Counted from the first letter of the stretch, positions 1 to 8,029 are shown. The stretch: 64,000 nucleotides of DNA from JAGQNT01 sp964426605 (GCA_964426605.1 CAYRQK010000002.1:1-64000), one strand, 5' to 3'. Numbers and translations are program-made. Notes: a model not told the origin generated them from the sequence alone.

Positions 1-158
1 CAGCTGCTTCACCCCTCTACCGCAGTATACTTAAGCGTAAATTCCTGCACGCGTCTCCATCACATTGTGTCCCCCGACCTCTGTTCTGTCGCACAAAGCC
101 AGCCAAGACTTCGAAGTCATTAAAATACACAACCGGGGATGGGCACTAATTATGTGCC

Positions 159-198
159 AAATAAAAGGGACTGGTCTTGCAACCAATCCCTTTTATTT
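159..198 (-). terminator. Intrinsic terminator of tRNA-Val
   Basis: Long inverted repeat: AAATAAAAGGGA (159-170) pairs with TCCCTTTTATTT (187-198), and an inner GGT/ACC continues the stem. On the minus strand it follows the tRNA directly and its stem begins inside the encoded CCA. A/T tracts on both sides would let it work in both directions. Confidence 0.8.
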
Positions 199-274
199 GG
201 TGGGTGATGAGGGGCTCGAACCCCCGACCTCGTCCACGTCAAGGACGCGCTCTAGCCAACTGAGCTAATCACCC
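198..274 (-). tRNA. tRNA-Val (anticodon GAC)
   Basis: Minus-strand cloverleaf. The acceptor stem is GGGTGAT/ATCACCC, the anticodon stem CGTCC/GGACG closes a loop TTGACGT with anticodon GAC (valine GUC/GUU codons), and the T loop is TTCGAGC. The discriminator is A, and CCA is encoded in the DNA and shared with the terminator hairpin. A promoter lies about 40 nt upstream. Confidence 0.95.
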
Positions 275-314
275 GTCGGCCTAAAGGCCCTCGGGCCCGT
301 TCGGCCACCACCAA

Positions 315-343
315 ACTATACACGACAACCCCTGTTGTGACAA
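315..343 (-). promoter_or_regulatory. Promoter of tRNA-Val
   Basis: On the minus strand TTGTCA (338-343) and TATAGT (315-320) are separated by 17 nt, close to the sigma-70 consensus. It lies just upstream of the tRNA. Confidence 0.75.
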
Positions 344-387
344 GCGTGGAGCACCCTGGGCAAGACGTCCTAGCCGGCAGGGCCAGC

Positions 388-416
388 TTGACACACGGAC
401 ATATGTTCGCTAACAT
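388..416 (+). promoter_or_regulatory. Sigma-70 promoter of a 40-codon ORF
   Basis: TTGACA (388-393), a 17-nt spacer and TAACAT (411-416). This is one of the best -35/-10 matches in the window. It points to the small ORF starting at 441. Confidence 0.75.
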
Positions 417-440
417 AGTCCAGTTAAACGAGGCCAGTTG

Positions 441-563
441 GTGAGTACATCCAAACGTGTGAGTGTGTTAGACACTTTTCAGTTGTTTTATGAGGAGTTG
501 AGAGCTCAGCCTAAAGCAACAAATCGAGTCCGTAGACTTCGAGTCTTAACGGCAACAAAGTAG
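441..563 (+). CDS. Small basic protein, 40 aa, unknown
   Basis: Not recognised. The ORF starts with GTG at 441, has GAGG seven nt upstream (430-433) and follows a consensus promoter. The product begins MSTSKRVSVLDTF and has an acidic/aromatic middle (FYEEL) and a strongly basic end (RVRRLRVL). No transmembrane segment or signal peptide is visible. A weak hairpin with a T run follows 14 nt after the TAG. Promoter, ribosome-binding site, ORF and terminator in the right order suggest a real small gene, but with 40 codons chance cannot be excluded. It could be a small RNA-binding or DNA-binding peptide; that is a guess from charge only. Confidence 0.5.
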   Translation: MSTSKRVSVLDTFQLFYEELRAQPKATNRVRRLRVLTATK

Positions 564-577
564 AGAAAAACAATTTC

Positions 578-620
578 CACCCCTGTCCTGAGCGTATGCT
601 TTGGTGGGGGTGTTTTCTTT
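578..620 (+). terminator. Weak intrinsic terminator
   Basis: CACCCC (578-583) can pair with GGGGTG (607-612) across a large loop, followed by TTTTCTTTT. It would end the transcript of the 40-codon ORF. The spacer 621-786 before nrdR holds two DnaA-box-like 9-mers (639-647, 654-662) and no gene I can support. Confidence 0.4.
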
Positions 621-786
621 TCCACTGATTTATTAACGTTATCCACTAGTGTTTTATCCAGCGTTATGTCAATATGTTGTCATGGTTTTGGCCTGAGACG
701 CCCTCTCGGGGTTTTTACCGCATAGGGCCCCAAGAGTACGATTTTTTGCCCTGGCTATTTTTTCCAAACCACAAAGGAGGATTTAT

Positions 787-1191
787 ATGGTTTGTTACTA
801 CTGCGGACACACAACCGACGTCACGAACTCTCGCCTTCAAAAGCGATCAAACCGAGTATGGCGCCGGCGCGCCTGTCGAGAGTGCAAGACGACAGTGACC
901 ACTCTTGAAACACTCGACTATACAACAAGTCTGGCCTTGCGCCAGCCTACAGGGCGCTTAGAGCCGTTCTCACGCGATAATCTATTCCTAAGCGTCTGGG
1001 AGAGCCTACGACACCGGAAGACCGCCCTACGAGACGCTACAACGCTCACCGAGAATATTCTGGCCAAGCTACCCGAATGCATGAACAATAATGCCATTGA
1101 GCGAGCCCGACTAGTTACACTCGTTGGGCTAGTGCTACAGCGTTTCGACCCAGTGGCTGGCACTCACTACACCGCCTACCACAAGAGTTAG
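787..1191 (+). CDS. nrdR: NrdR-like transcriptional repressor
   Basis: NrdR-family repressor of ribonucleotide reductase genes. The N-terminal zinc ribbon has Cys3/Cys6 and Cys30/Cys33 with the family's NSRL and RRR elements; the rest aligns loosely with the ATP-cone that senses ATP/dATP. At 134 aa it is shorter than usual (about 150), and the cone is quite divergent, so nucleotide sensing may be altered. A perfect AGGAGG sits six nt before the ATG, which fixes the start. It stands alone, convergent with the glycosyltransferase gene, which ends 6 nt after its stop. No ribonucleotide reductase gene lies in the window. Confidence 0.82.
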   Translation: MVCYYCGHTTDVTNSRLQKRSNRVWRRRACRECKTTVTTLETLDYTTSLALRQPTGRLEPFSRDNLFLSVWESLRHRKTALRDATTLTENILAKLPECMNNNAIERARLVTLVGLVLQRFDPVAGTHYTAYHKS

Positions 1192-1197
1192 GCGGGT

Positions 1198-2805
1198 TTA
1201 CTCGGTCTTATGGCCAGAGGCATCAACGACAGCCTTCTGGGTGACATCAAACTTATCGATGTAGCGGCCAAAGAACAAGCGAGTTTGAGAATATAGGGCT
1301 GCAAAGCAGTTGTAGCCAATGGTCGTCACTGGCAGATAAATCCACTGCAGGACCATAAAGACGCTACGGTGGCGGCGATAGCGAGCCGGGCGCGGTGGCA
1401 ATGTCTTGAGGGCGATAAAGATCAATATGAGTCCGCCAACCATCGCAAACCGCTGAATCTTGCTGAGTATGAGTGGCAAAACAAGCGGAACGTAGCTGTG
1501 TGAATTGAATAAAGCCGGTACGTACCCGGCAAACAGCACGAGTATAGGCGCAACCGCCCAACTGATGTGGCCCTCGATAAGACGGAACGTCTTGGCAATG
1601 AGGTCGAACCTGGGCACTTTATTCTTATGGAAAAACCCCTTGTCGATCACGAAAGCGATATCAGAAGCACCGTAAGTCCAGCGGCGTAGCTGAATAAACT
1701 GAGCCTTGAGAGTCTTGCGGTAGCTGTCCGTGAGCACTGCGTCTTGGTAAATAGGCACATAGAGTGGTAACACCCGATAATCACCGTCAAAACGGAAGTA
1801 CGAGCGCCAGAACTGGTGTCCATCCTCGACAATAGTCCGCACACTCCAAAAGTCCGTCTCAATGAGCGAGCGCATACTCTGGGCATGAGCCGAGAAGTTA
1901 CGCAGCAAGTGCGGCCGCAGAGCCAGCACAATGTTGTAGTAGGAATTGCCGGTGGCAATCACTCGCATTGGTGCTGGAGCATCCCAAATATTGTTGGTGT
2001 ACATGGTGACGGGCTGCACTGACACACGGTGCGGACTAGGGGTCATAGCATAGACATAGCTGAGCGCTGGCAAGTATTGTGCATCGGGGCGATTGTCGGA
2101 GTCAAGAGTGGTAATAACAATGTGGTCAAGGTTGATCTCCTGGGCGGTAAAACGCTTTTGGAGCTCACGAGCCGCATAGGTGACGTTGCCACCCTTGCCG
2201 ATCACCTCGCCCTCTATGCCATCGGGGTGCTTGATGGCCACAGCATCACGAAAATGGTGTTTATACTCGGCAATCAGCTCTTTAGATTGCTCCTCGACAT
2301 GTTGGCCGCCCCGCTCCTCATACGCCAACGCCAGAATAACGCGTTTCATGTCATATTTTGAAGCTAGAACAGATTGAATTGTCGGCTCAAGTACTTCACG
2401 ACTTTCGTTGTACGTGGCGATAATAATCACATGAATAATGTCACTAGGCATTAGCTGGGACGGCTGTTCACACAGGCGTTCGACATTGGCTGCGTGCCAC
2501 TTGGGAAACTGGTGGCGCAGATCGGCTTTGCCGGCGCTCAGCTCAGCGAGCATCAACGCCCAATCAAACTTCTGGTAGCGACGGAGGACTCTGAAGGCTT
2601 GTGTACCACGGACCGCTACGCCCAGACCACGAACTACATAAACCATCATGTACAGCAGTACGCAGAAGGCCGCCACAAAGACGTTGATAAGGCTCAAGAT
2701 AAACGGCATGGCCAGCAATGAATACGACAAGATGGCTGGTAGCCGCTCGAAGAAGCGGTAGTGCCCCTTGCGATCACGGGCAAACGGAATCTCGATATCG
2801 GTCAC
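1198..2805 (-). CDS. Membrane glycosyltransferase, family 2
   Basis: Processive-type GT2 enzyme of 535 aa that would move a sugar from a nucleotide sugar to a polymer or lipid at the cytoplasmic membrane. The N-terminal hydrophobic stretches (about 22-60) are followed by a GT-A domain: HVIIIATYNE (125-134), DSD (235-237), the catalytic-base region VEDG (327-328 for ED) and QLRRW (372-376), as in cellulose/hyaluronan/poly-GlcNAc synthases. More membrane segments lie at about 412-505. It overlaps the upstream small membrane gene by 4 nt, so the two are probably translationally coupled. The sugar and acceptor cannot be told from sequence. Confidence 0.88.
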   Translation of the reverse strand: MTDIEIPFARDRKGHYRFFERLPAILSYSLLAMPFILSLINVFVAAFCVLLYMMVYVVRGLGVAVRGTQAFRVLRRYQKFDWALMLAELSAGKADLRHQFPKWHAANVERLCEQPSQLMPSDIIHVIIIATYNESREVLEPTIQSVLASKYDMKRVILALAYEERGGQHVEEQSKELIAEYKHHFRDAVAIKHPDGIEGEVIGKGGNVTYAARELQKRFTAQEINLDHIVITTLDSDNRPDAQYLPALSYVYAMTPSPHRVSVQPVTMYTNNIWDAPAPMRVIATGNSYYNIVLALRPHLLRNFSAHAQSMRSLIETDFWSVRTIVEDGHQFWRSYFRFDGDYRVLPLYVPIYQDAVLTDSYRKTLKAQFIQLRRWTYGASDIAFVIDKGFFHKNKVPRFDLIAKTFRLIEGHISWAVAPILVLFAGYVPALFNSHSYVPLVLPLILSKIQRFAMVGGLILIFIALKTLPPRPARYRRHRSVFMVLQWIYLPVTTIGYNCFAALYSQTRLFFGRYIDKFDVTQKAVVDASGHKTE

Positions 2806-3155
2806 CGGAGGACCAGGAGCGCGTTACTGACGATAAAGCCAAAGACAAGCAGCAAGGCACCGACTGACAAGATAACAACTGATAATTGACGGTGGATGCG
2901 GTATGTGCGGGCACTCAGAATAAAGTTGATGCTCAGTACACCGAGGGCAAAGACAATGAAGCTCAAAATATCACTGACACCGCCACGAGTGAAGTCATTG
3001 ACACCGAGCGTCAACCGGTATTGCACGATGTAGCTGCCGCTGGAACTACCGACACGCATGCCAATAAACAGAACGGTCATAAGAGCCACAAAGGCATTGA
3101 TGCTCAGCAGCAGCAATATAAGCCGATCTCGTAGGTACTTCTTGGGTAAAACCAT
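2802..3155 (-). CDS. Small membrane protein coupled to the glycosyltransferase
   Basis: A 117-aa protein with three or four hydrophobic segments and no family I recognise. A longer reading frame exists upstream, but it runs through the tRNA-Gly gene. I chose the ATG at 3155 (MVLPKKYLRD) because TGTTACAAT, an extended -10 box, ends 8 nt before it, giving a leaderless mRNA. Its stop overlaps the GT2 start by 4 nt, so it is likely a partner or accessory subunit of that enzyme. Confidence 0.75.
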   Translation of the reverse strand: MVLPKKYLRDRLILLLLSINAFVALMTVLFIGMRVGSSSGSYIVQYRLTLGVNDFTRGGVSDILSFIVFALGVLSINFILSARTYRIHRQLSVVILSVGALLLVFGFIVSNALLVLR

Positions 3156-3192
3156 TTGTATATATTGTAACAACTTTAGGGCGACAAGCGAA

Positions 3193-3267
3193 TGGTGCGG
3201 GTAGAGAGAGTCGAACTCTCGTCTCGACCTTGGGAAGGTCACATAATGGCCGTTATACGATACCCGC
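3193..3267 (-). tRNA. tRNA-Gly (anticodon CCC)
   Basis: Acceptor GCGGGTA/TACCCGC; anticodon stem TGACC/GGTCG closing loop TTCCCAA, anticodon CCC (GGG codons); T loop TTCGACT; discriminator A and encoded CCA. It lies 11 nt downstream of tRNA-Thr and is probably co-transcribed with it. Confidence 0.95.
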
Positions 3268-3278
3268 GTCGAGTAAAA

Positions 3279-3354
3279 TGGAGCCACCTTGCGGGATCGA
3301 ACCGCAGACCTACACGTTACGAATGTGTCGCTCTACCAACTGAGCTAAGGTGGC
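3279..3354 (-). tRNA. tRNA-Thr (anticodon CGT)
   Basis: Acceptor GCCACCT/AGGTGGC; anticodon stem ACACA/CGTGT with loop TTCGTAA, anticodon CGT (ACG codons); T loop TTCGATC; discriminator T and encoded CCA. First gene of a two-tRNA unit. Confidence 0.95.
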
Positions 3355-3388
3355 ACAGATCACCACCTCGGGTGGCAATACTTGGACA

Positions 3389-3394
3389 ATTATA
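3389..3394 (-). promoter_or_regulatory. -10 box of the tRNA-Thr/tRNA-Gly unit
   Basis: TATAAT preceded by TGA (extended -10) on the minus strand. It abuts the stop codon of the MFS gene. No good -35 at 17 nt. A CCACC/GGTGG hairpin lies between it and the tRNA. Confidence 0.55.
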
Positions 3395-4783
3395 TCAGAT
3401 GGTCGTGAAATGAGACCTCTGTTGCGGGGGCTTTGGGGTGCGACTAGGATTTTGAATACCGATTGCCGATACAATTCCACCGGCTGCCAGCAATGCCGCA
3501 GTAACGAAGACTGCTCGATGAAAGCCCGCCACATCCAAGTGAGAACCGGCCACCAAACCAATTAGTGCGATGCCAACCAGCCCGGCCACGCGAGCAACCA
3601 TGTTGTTCACGGCCGAGGCAATGCCCGCCTGGCGGCTATCGATCGCACCGAGCACCGCTGACGTCAGTGGCGAGACAGTAACCGCCAGACCCAGCCCGAA
3701 CAATACTATGCCAGGCAATAGTTGCGCCCAGTACTCAACATGCTGATCCACGCGCAGCATTAACACAAAGCCAACCGCTGCGATGAGCGGGCCAACCGTC
3801 ATAAACCAGCGCGGCCCATACGCGCCGGCTAACGTGCCAATGCGAGGCGACAAGAAGAACATCAGCAGCGTGACCGGCAGTAGCGCCAGCCCAGCCTGGA
3901 AGGCGCTGTAGCCACCCACTTGTTGCACGAACACCGCCAGTAAAAACGTTGCGATGCTTAAGCCCGCGTAGATAGTAACCGTGGCAAGGTTACCGGCACT
4001 AAAATTGCGGTTCTTGAATAAATTCAGCGGCAGCATCGGATGAGTAGTTCGTTTCTCATACACCAAGAATACGGCTGTAAGTAAAATGCCAATTACGATA
4101 GGCGCGACAATTGTCAGGTCATGCCAGCCGCGATGAGGCTGCTCAATAAGCCCATACACCAGTGCGACGAGTGCAATGGCCGCCAAGCCCGCACCGACCG
4201 TGTCAAGCGGCACATGCTCCTTTCTGGAATCGTCTCGCTCCACGCGTCGCAACAGAGATAGCGTCACAATGATAGGTAGTACATTGATGCCGAACACCCA
4301 GCGCCAAGATATGGCATCAACAAAGAAACCACCTAGCAACGGACCGAACAAAAAGGCCATACCCGTCCAGGCCGTCCAGCGACCAATTGCCCGCCCCTGA
4401 GCCTTACCCGAAAATGAAGACATAATGAGTGCGAGCGAACTCGGCACCAACAGCGCGCCAGCTACCCCTTGCACTGCACGGCCAGCAATCAACAGGCCGC
4501 TGGTTTGGGCAGCCGCACATAGCAGTGAAGCAGCACCAAAACCAATAAGTCCCAGCTTGAGAATCCGCTGGCGACCAAAAATATCCGACAGCGAGCCAGC
4601 TAACAGCATAAGCGAGCCAAGTGTCAGCAAGTAGGCGTCAACTACCCACTCCTGCACCGCTAACCCACCCCCAAGATCACGCTCAATAGCCGGCAACGCC
4701 ACATTGACCACCGAGCCATCCAAGAACGCCACGAATGATGCCAGAATAGCGACGATCAACACAAGCTTTTGCTGTCTTGTCAT
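3395..4783 (-). CDS. MFS drug/proton antiporter, DHA2 type
   Basis: Major facilitator with the 14-helix EmrB/QacA look: FLDGSVVNVALP in helix 1 (motif D1), GSLSDIFGRQRIL after helix 2 (motif A), and GRAVQGVAGALLVPSSLALI (motif C region). It should export hydrophobic or cationic compounds in exchange for protons. At 462 aa it is slightly short for the family. The frame could start at GTG 4789, but TACAAT (4791-4796) ends 7 nt before the ATG at 4783, favouring that ATG in a leaderless mRNA. It stands alone, followed by the tRNA-Thr promoter. Substrate unknown. Confidence 0.85.
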   Translation of the reverse strand: MTRQQKLVLIVAILASFVAFLDGSVVNVALPAIERDLGGGLAVQEWVVDAYLLTLGSLMLLAGSLSDIFGRQRILKLGLIGFGAASLLCAAAQTSGLLIAGRAVQGVAGALLVPSSLALIMSSFSGKAQGRAIGRWTAWTGMAFLFGPLLGGFFVDAISWRWVFGINVLPIIVTLSLLRRVERDDSRKEHVPLDTVGAGLAAIALVALVYGLIEQPHRGWHDLTIVAPIVIGILLTAVFLVYEKRTTHPMLPLNLFKNRNFSAGNLATVTIYAGLSIATFLLAVFVQQVGGYSAFQAGLALLPVTLLMFFLSPRIGTLAGAYGPRWFMTVGPLIAAVGFVLMLRVDQHVEYWAQLLPGIVLFGLGLAVTVSPLTSAVLGAIDSRQAGIASAVNNMVARVAGLVGIALIGLVAGSHLDVAGFHRAVFVTAALLAAGGIVSAIGIQNPSRTPKPPQQRSHFTTI

Positions 4784-4805
4784 AGACACAATTGTATACC
4801 CTACT

Positions 4806-4845
4806 CAAACAAAAGGCCCCAGCGTTTGCTGAGGCCTTTTGTTTG
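4806..4845. terminator. Strong bidirectional hairpin
   Basis: CAAACAAAAGGCC (4806-4818) pairs perfectly with GGCCTTTTGTTTG (4833-4845), loop about 14 nt. It lies upstream of the MFS promoter and downstream of tRNA-Asp, so it isolates the two minus-strand units. Confidence 0.8.
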
Positions 4846-4862
4846 GCGGGCTCGACCGGATT
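4843..4862 (-). repeat. 20-bp copy of the tRNA-Asp 3' end
   Basis: Bases 4843-4862 are identical to 5021-5040, which hold the CCA, acceptor 3' strand and part of the T arm of tRNA-Asp. The copy breaks off after 20 bp. It resembles the attachment-site scar left when an element integrates at a tRNA 3' end. The 120-bp stretch 4863-4982 between the copies contains no gene I can support. Confidence 0.7.
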
Positions 4863-4982
4863 AGCGGACTGCGTCCTTTATCTATTCCGGCGTGCTCGAT
4901 GCAAGCATCTGCGCGCGTCCTCATTCCACGAACCGGCGCCCTACGGGCTACCGCCGGATCAATCATGAGCAAAGCTCATCAA

Positions 4983-5022
4983 ATGAAAAGAACCCATACC
5001 TTTGGCATGAGTTCTTTTCATT
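4983..5022 (-). terminator. Intrinsic terminator of tRNA-Asp
   Basis: AATGAAAAGAAC (4983-4994 approx.) pairs with GTTCTTTTCATT (5011-5022). As for tRNA-Val, the stem begins at the encoded CCA of the tRNA. Confidence 0.75.
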
Positions 5023-5097
5023 GGCGGGCTCGACCGGATTTGAACCGGCGATCTCCTCCGTGACAGGGAGGCGTGATAACCACTTCACTACGAGCCC
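5022..5097 (-). tRNA. tRNA-Asp (anticodon GTC)
   Basis: Acceptor GGGCTCG/CGAGCCC; anticodon stem CCTCC/GGAGG with loop CTGTCAC, anticodon GTC; T arm CCGG-TTCAAAT-CCGG; discriminator G and encoded CCA. Its last 20 bp are duplicated 178 bp away (4843-4862). Confidence 0.95.
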
Positions 5098-5209
5098 ATA
5101 TTGGCGGCGGCTCGTAGGCCGCGCCGAAATGTAAGGTACTTTGCAAAAATGCAACAGAGGTCATAATAGCAAGCCGCTACAGGAAATGCAACGCTGGAGT
5201 TGCCAGTAA

Positions 5210-6331
5210 TTAGACGTGTACCAGGTAATGTGTTGGAGATTTAGCCTTTTCCGGCCCCAGGTAAGTCCCGACATCCTTGAAACTAAACACAAGATGCGCT
5301 GCACGAAGCTTGGTGCCGTTCACCTGCAGTAACTTGTCAATCTCGAGGTACGAGCCAGAGTTGATGATTTCGGTATACTGTCCCACCTTCAGTTTGTACA
5401 GTGCCTGCACGGCTTGCGGAGAAATATTCTGGCTGCTGGTATCAATATCAAAGCCATACTCACCACCATTAGCAGCAGTTGCCGTGTCGTCCGAGACTTC
5501 TTTGGCGAGTGTCGCAAAGTCTGCCCCACCCACAAGCTGCGTGAAGGCATTCTGCGCACGCTGATTGGTACCCGTATCGAGCTTCGAAACTACCTTCTGC
5601 TCCAGCAGCTCGTCGGTTAGTTCTCGCTTGAAATCAGCAACCGACCAACCCCAAAATTGCTGCAGCACACTACGGAAGACCGCATCGCTAGCGCCGAGCC
5701 GGTTTTGCTGGCGAACAAGCGCCACCTGGCTCTCGACTTCTCGCGCACTCACCGTCACGTGGTGCTCCTGGGCTAGCTGTTTGACATAGGCTTGATTGAC
5801 AGCCTGTTGCATAGACTCTTGCTTAAAATGGTCTAATTGGCGCTTACCATCGTCGGTCGCAAAGTTAACACCCTGCTGTGACTGGTAATAGTGCATGTAG
5901 TGTCGAAGTTCAAACAGATAGCTATCGTAGGACACGAATCGTGGACCCGCCTTGGCAATCGGGAACGGAACGATGCGCGTCACACCGTACATGAAGCTCG
6001 AAGTATTCTGAAACTTGTACAGTTGCAAGACACAGCCTACAGAGAACAAAATAACTGCCACCACAAAAATAGTGATCGAGATCTTTACTACACGATGCTT
6101 GGAGTGACGCAACGGATAAATATACTTACGGGCGCTGCCCAGCACCTCTTCGCGGTGGGCGGCAATCGACTCGTTGGTAATACGCGGAACTGGCTCGGCG
6201 CCAGATTTCCCAGAATCACCTCTATTCAGAGATGACGGCAACGAAATAGAGGGCCTCGGTACAGAGGGCATCCTGGCGATAATAGTCGGCTTTCGCTTCT
6301 TGGTAGGCTTCATGGGGTTCATAGGGTTCAT
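5210..6331 (-). CDS. Membrane-anchored parvulin-type peptidyl-prolyl isomerase
   Basis: SurA/PrsA-like foldase of 373 aa. A basic, proline-rich cytoplasmic tail (1-80) precedes one transmembrane helix (about 83-105), then a SurA-N-like helical chaperone region (about 130-255) and a rotamase domain (about 255-370) with the FATLAKEVSDD...GGEYGF pattern. It would help fold exported proteins, such as pilus or surface proteins, outside the membrane. The start follows the stop of the PH-domain gene by 2 nt with no Shine-Dalgarno, so it depends on coupling. It ends well before tRNA-Asp; bases 5098-5209 hold nothing else I can name. Confidence 0.85.
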   Translation of the reverse strand: MNPMNPMKPTKKRKPTIIARMPSVPRPSISLPSSLNRGDSGKSGAEPVPRITNESIAAHREEVLGSARKYIYPLRHSKHRVVKISITIFVVAVILFSVGCVLQLYKFQNTSSFMYGVTRIVPFPIAKAGPRFVSYDSYLFELRHYMHYYQSQQGVNFATDDGKRQLDHFKQESMQQAVNQAYVKQLAQEHHVTVSAREVESQVALVRQQNRLGASDAVFRSVLQQFWGWSVADFKRELTDELLEQKVVSKLDTGTNQRAQNAFTQLVGGADFATLAKEVSDDTATAANGGEYGFDIDTSSQNISPQAVQALYKLKVGQYTEIINSGSYLEIDKLLQVNGTKLRAAHLVFSFKDVGTYLGPEKAKSPTHYLVHV

Positions 6332-6333
6332 TC

Positions 6334-6891
6334 TTAGGTGGCAGTTCCGCTGTTAGTGACCATCGGTGCAGCAGGTACGATACCTTGATCCCGTAAAATC
6401 AGCTGCAATTTACGCTGAGTTTTAGCGGGATGGTGAATATCGTGAATAACTAAATCTCCAACGTAGGTCTGTATGACTATTGTACCAAAACCGAGGAGTG
6501 TTTGCTCGATGCCGGCCACCTCATAGTTGATAAGCTGAATCTGTGACAGCGTAATATCCGTGACGCCCCGATGAAAGAACCCCTTCTGACTAAACTGTAT
6601 GAACCTTTGGTCAGTCACAATAAAATAGCTGAAGTACCACGGCACCCAGGAGATGCCAAAAATAAGCAAGCCTAGTACACAACCGACCGCCAAACCGCCA
6701 AAGAAAACATCGAACCCTAAATTGGGATTAATGGCTGCCGGGATAATACCAGCAAGTGGGCCGAGCATACCAAACACAAGACCCTTGCGCATAACAATCG
6801 GGTGACGACGAAACATGTACAACACGGTTTCGTCATCATACTGCTCATCAAATGTTCGGTGCTGTGTTTGTCTTGCCGCTTTTTTGGCCAT
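6334..6891 (-). CDS. Membrane PH-domain protein (YdbS/bPH2-like)
   Basis: A 185-aa protein with two hydrophobic helices (about 38-85) followed by a bacterial pleckstrin-homology-like domain (YFIVTDQRFIQFSQKGFFHRG...). Related proteins sit in membranes, with roles mostly unknown. I take the ATG at 6891 (MAKKAARQ), not the in-frame ATG at 6897, because TGATACAAT ends 6 nt upstream of it, giving a leaderless transcript. It forms an operon with the foldase gene. Confidence 0.8.
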   Translation of the reverse strand: MAKKAARQTQHRTFDEQYDDETVLYMFRRHPIVMRKGLVFGMLGPLAGIIPAAINPNLGFDVFFGGLAVGCVLGLLIFGISWVPWYFSYFIVTDQRFIQFSQKGFFHRGVTDITLSQIQLINYEVAGIEQTLLGFGTIVIQTYVGDLVIHDIHHPAKTQRKLQLILRDQGIVPAAPMVTNSGTAT

Positions 6892-6916
6892 ATGCAAATT
6901 GTATCAGATTCAGATG

Positions 6917-6991
6917 TGGTGCCCCCAAACGGATTCGAACCGCTAGCTTCTCCTTAGGACGGAGTTGTTTTATCCATTGAACTATGGGGGC
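6917..6991 (-). tRNA. tRNA-Arg (anticodon CCT)
   Basis: Acceptor GCCCCCA/TGGGGGC, anticodon loop GTCCTAA with anticodon CCT (AGG codons), T loop TTCGAAT, encoded CCA. The anticodon stem has four clean pairs (CTCC/GGAG) and an A-A mismatch at the fifth. A TATAAAAT -10-like element lies about 20 nt upstream. Confidence 0.92.
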
Positions 6992-7054
6992 GTGCCTCGA
7001 CTATTTTATACTGATCCGAGATTGGCGTCACCCCAAAAACACCGGTACCGATAA

Positions 7055-8029
7055 CTAATGCTTGTGCTCGTGATGTTTGGCCACCGGCTTCCCCTTCTCG
7101 GGGCACCCGTGCGAAGCCTTGGCCTTAACAAATTTGCCGAGCGCCCTAGCCTTACGCTTGAGGCTTTTGGTAGCAGCGACATACCACTCTCGCGCAGACC
7201 TGGCCCATGGCTTTCGCGCCAGCCAGCGAGTAACCGCCAGATCCTTCGCGAGTGTACTCGTCAGTACGGCCATTAATGCAATCAGAGCCAGGCAGGCTGC
7301 AACCACACTGCCCGCCGTCAACACCATTACCCGCACAAGTTTATGACCATTAGTCAGCCCCAAGTGCGCTGCCCCAAGTGCAACTTTACTGGGGCGCTCT
7401 GATAAAACCCGGTCAGACTCGGACGATGATCGAGCAGCATTGCTCGACTCTGGCGCCGGTGCTGTAGCAAGAGACGTAGTCGCGTCTGGGGTGGTCGCCG
7501 GCAACAACGCCTTATTCGTTGAATTCGCTGGAGCCGCTGGTGATTTCGGTTTGGTAGTGGTCGCCGGGGCAGAAACCTGCGGGGTCGTCACAGCAAGCAA
7601 TCGCGAATTCGTTGCCCCAAACTGATCGTAGACCTGAACATGGTAGTCGTAGATAGTGCCTGGCCGAACGCTAGTATCAGTAAAACTCGTAGAACTAGAC
7701 AGCGCCAGCAACGAATCGCTCCGATACACCCTATAGCCGATCAGGGCGGCATAGCCATAATCGCTTGAAGGCGTCCATCCGAGCCTCACTGAGTTCGAGC
7801 TGCCAGATAGAAGATACGCGCTCGGCAGACTAGCATCGATTGCAAATACCGGGCCCGTAGCATAGGAGTTTCTAGCGTTGAGACCATTAAGTGATTCAAC
7901 ATAGACCGAGTAGTTCGAGCCAGTAACGTTCGGCAATGTCCAGGCTAGCGGGCTAAGCGCGTTGTCGCCGCCCACGATGTTTGATGGCTGCGGAGAAGCG
8001 GGTGCAACCCCCATAGAACCGTACGACAC
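7055..8029 (-). CDS. Fibronectin type III protein with C-terminal membrane anchor
   Basis: A 324-aa protein. Two beta-sandwich segments resembling FnIII (about 40-80 and 85-150, the second with GYRVYRSD...TSFTDTSVRPGTIYDYHVQVYD) lead into an Ala/Pro/Ser/Thr linker (150-225), one transmembrane helix (about 232-258) and a Lys/Arg/His-rich tail ending HHEHKH. It looks like a surface adhesin with an inside tail. The only start is a GTG at 8029; there is no signal peptide, and the frame stays open upstream to a TAG at 8090-8092 with residues that read like more beta-sandwich (WSVDDIFYSHAYV). It may therefore be a 5'-truncated remnant. Confidence 0.6.
   Translation of the reverse strand: MSYGSMGVAPASPQPSNIVGGDNALSPLAWTLPNVTGSNYSVYVESLNGLNARNSYATGPVFAIDASLPSAYLLSGSSNSVRLGWTPSSDYGYAALIGYRVYRSDSLLALSSSTSFTDTSVRPGTIYDYHVQVYDQFGATNSRLLAVTTPQVSAPATTTKPKSPAAPANSTNKALLPATTPDATTSLATAPAPESSNAARSSSESDRVLSERPSKVALGAAHLGLTNGHKLVRVMVLTAGSVVAACLALIALMAVLTSTLAKDLAVTRWLARKPWARSAREWYVAATKSLKRKARALGKFVKAKASHGCPEKGKPVAKHHEHKH

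Noticed and set aside
674..898. 74-codon ORF overlapping the start of nrdR
   Set aside because: It overlaps nrdR in another frame; nrdR has a perfect ribosome site and clear homology.
3156..3287. N-terminal extension of the 117-aa membrane protein
   Set aside because: It would be encoded by tRNA-Gly and lacks a start signal.
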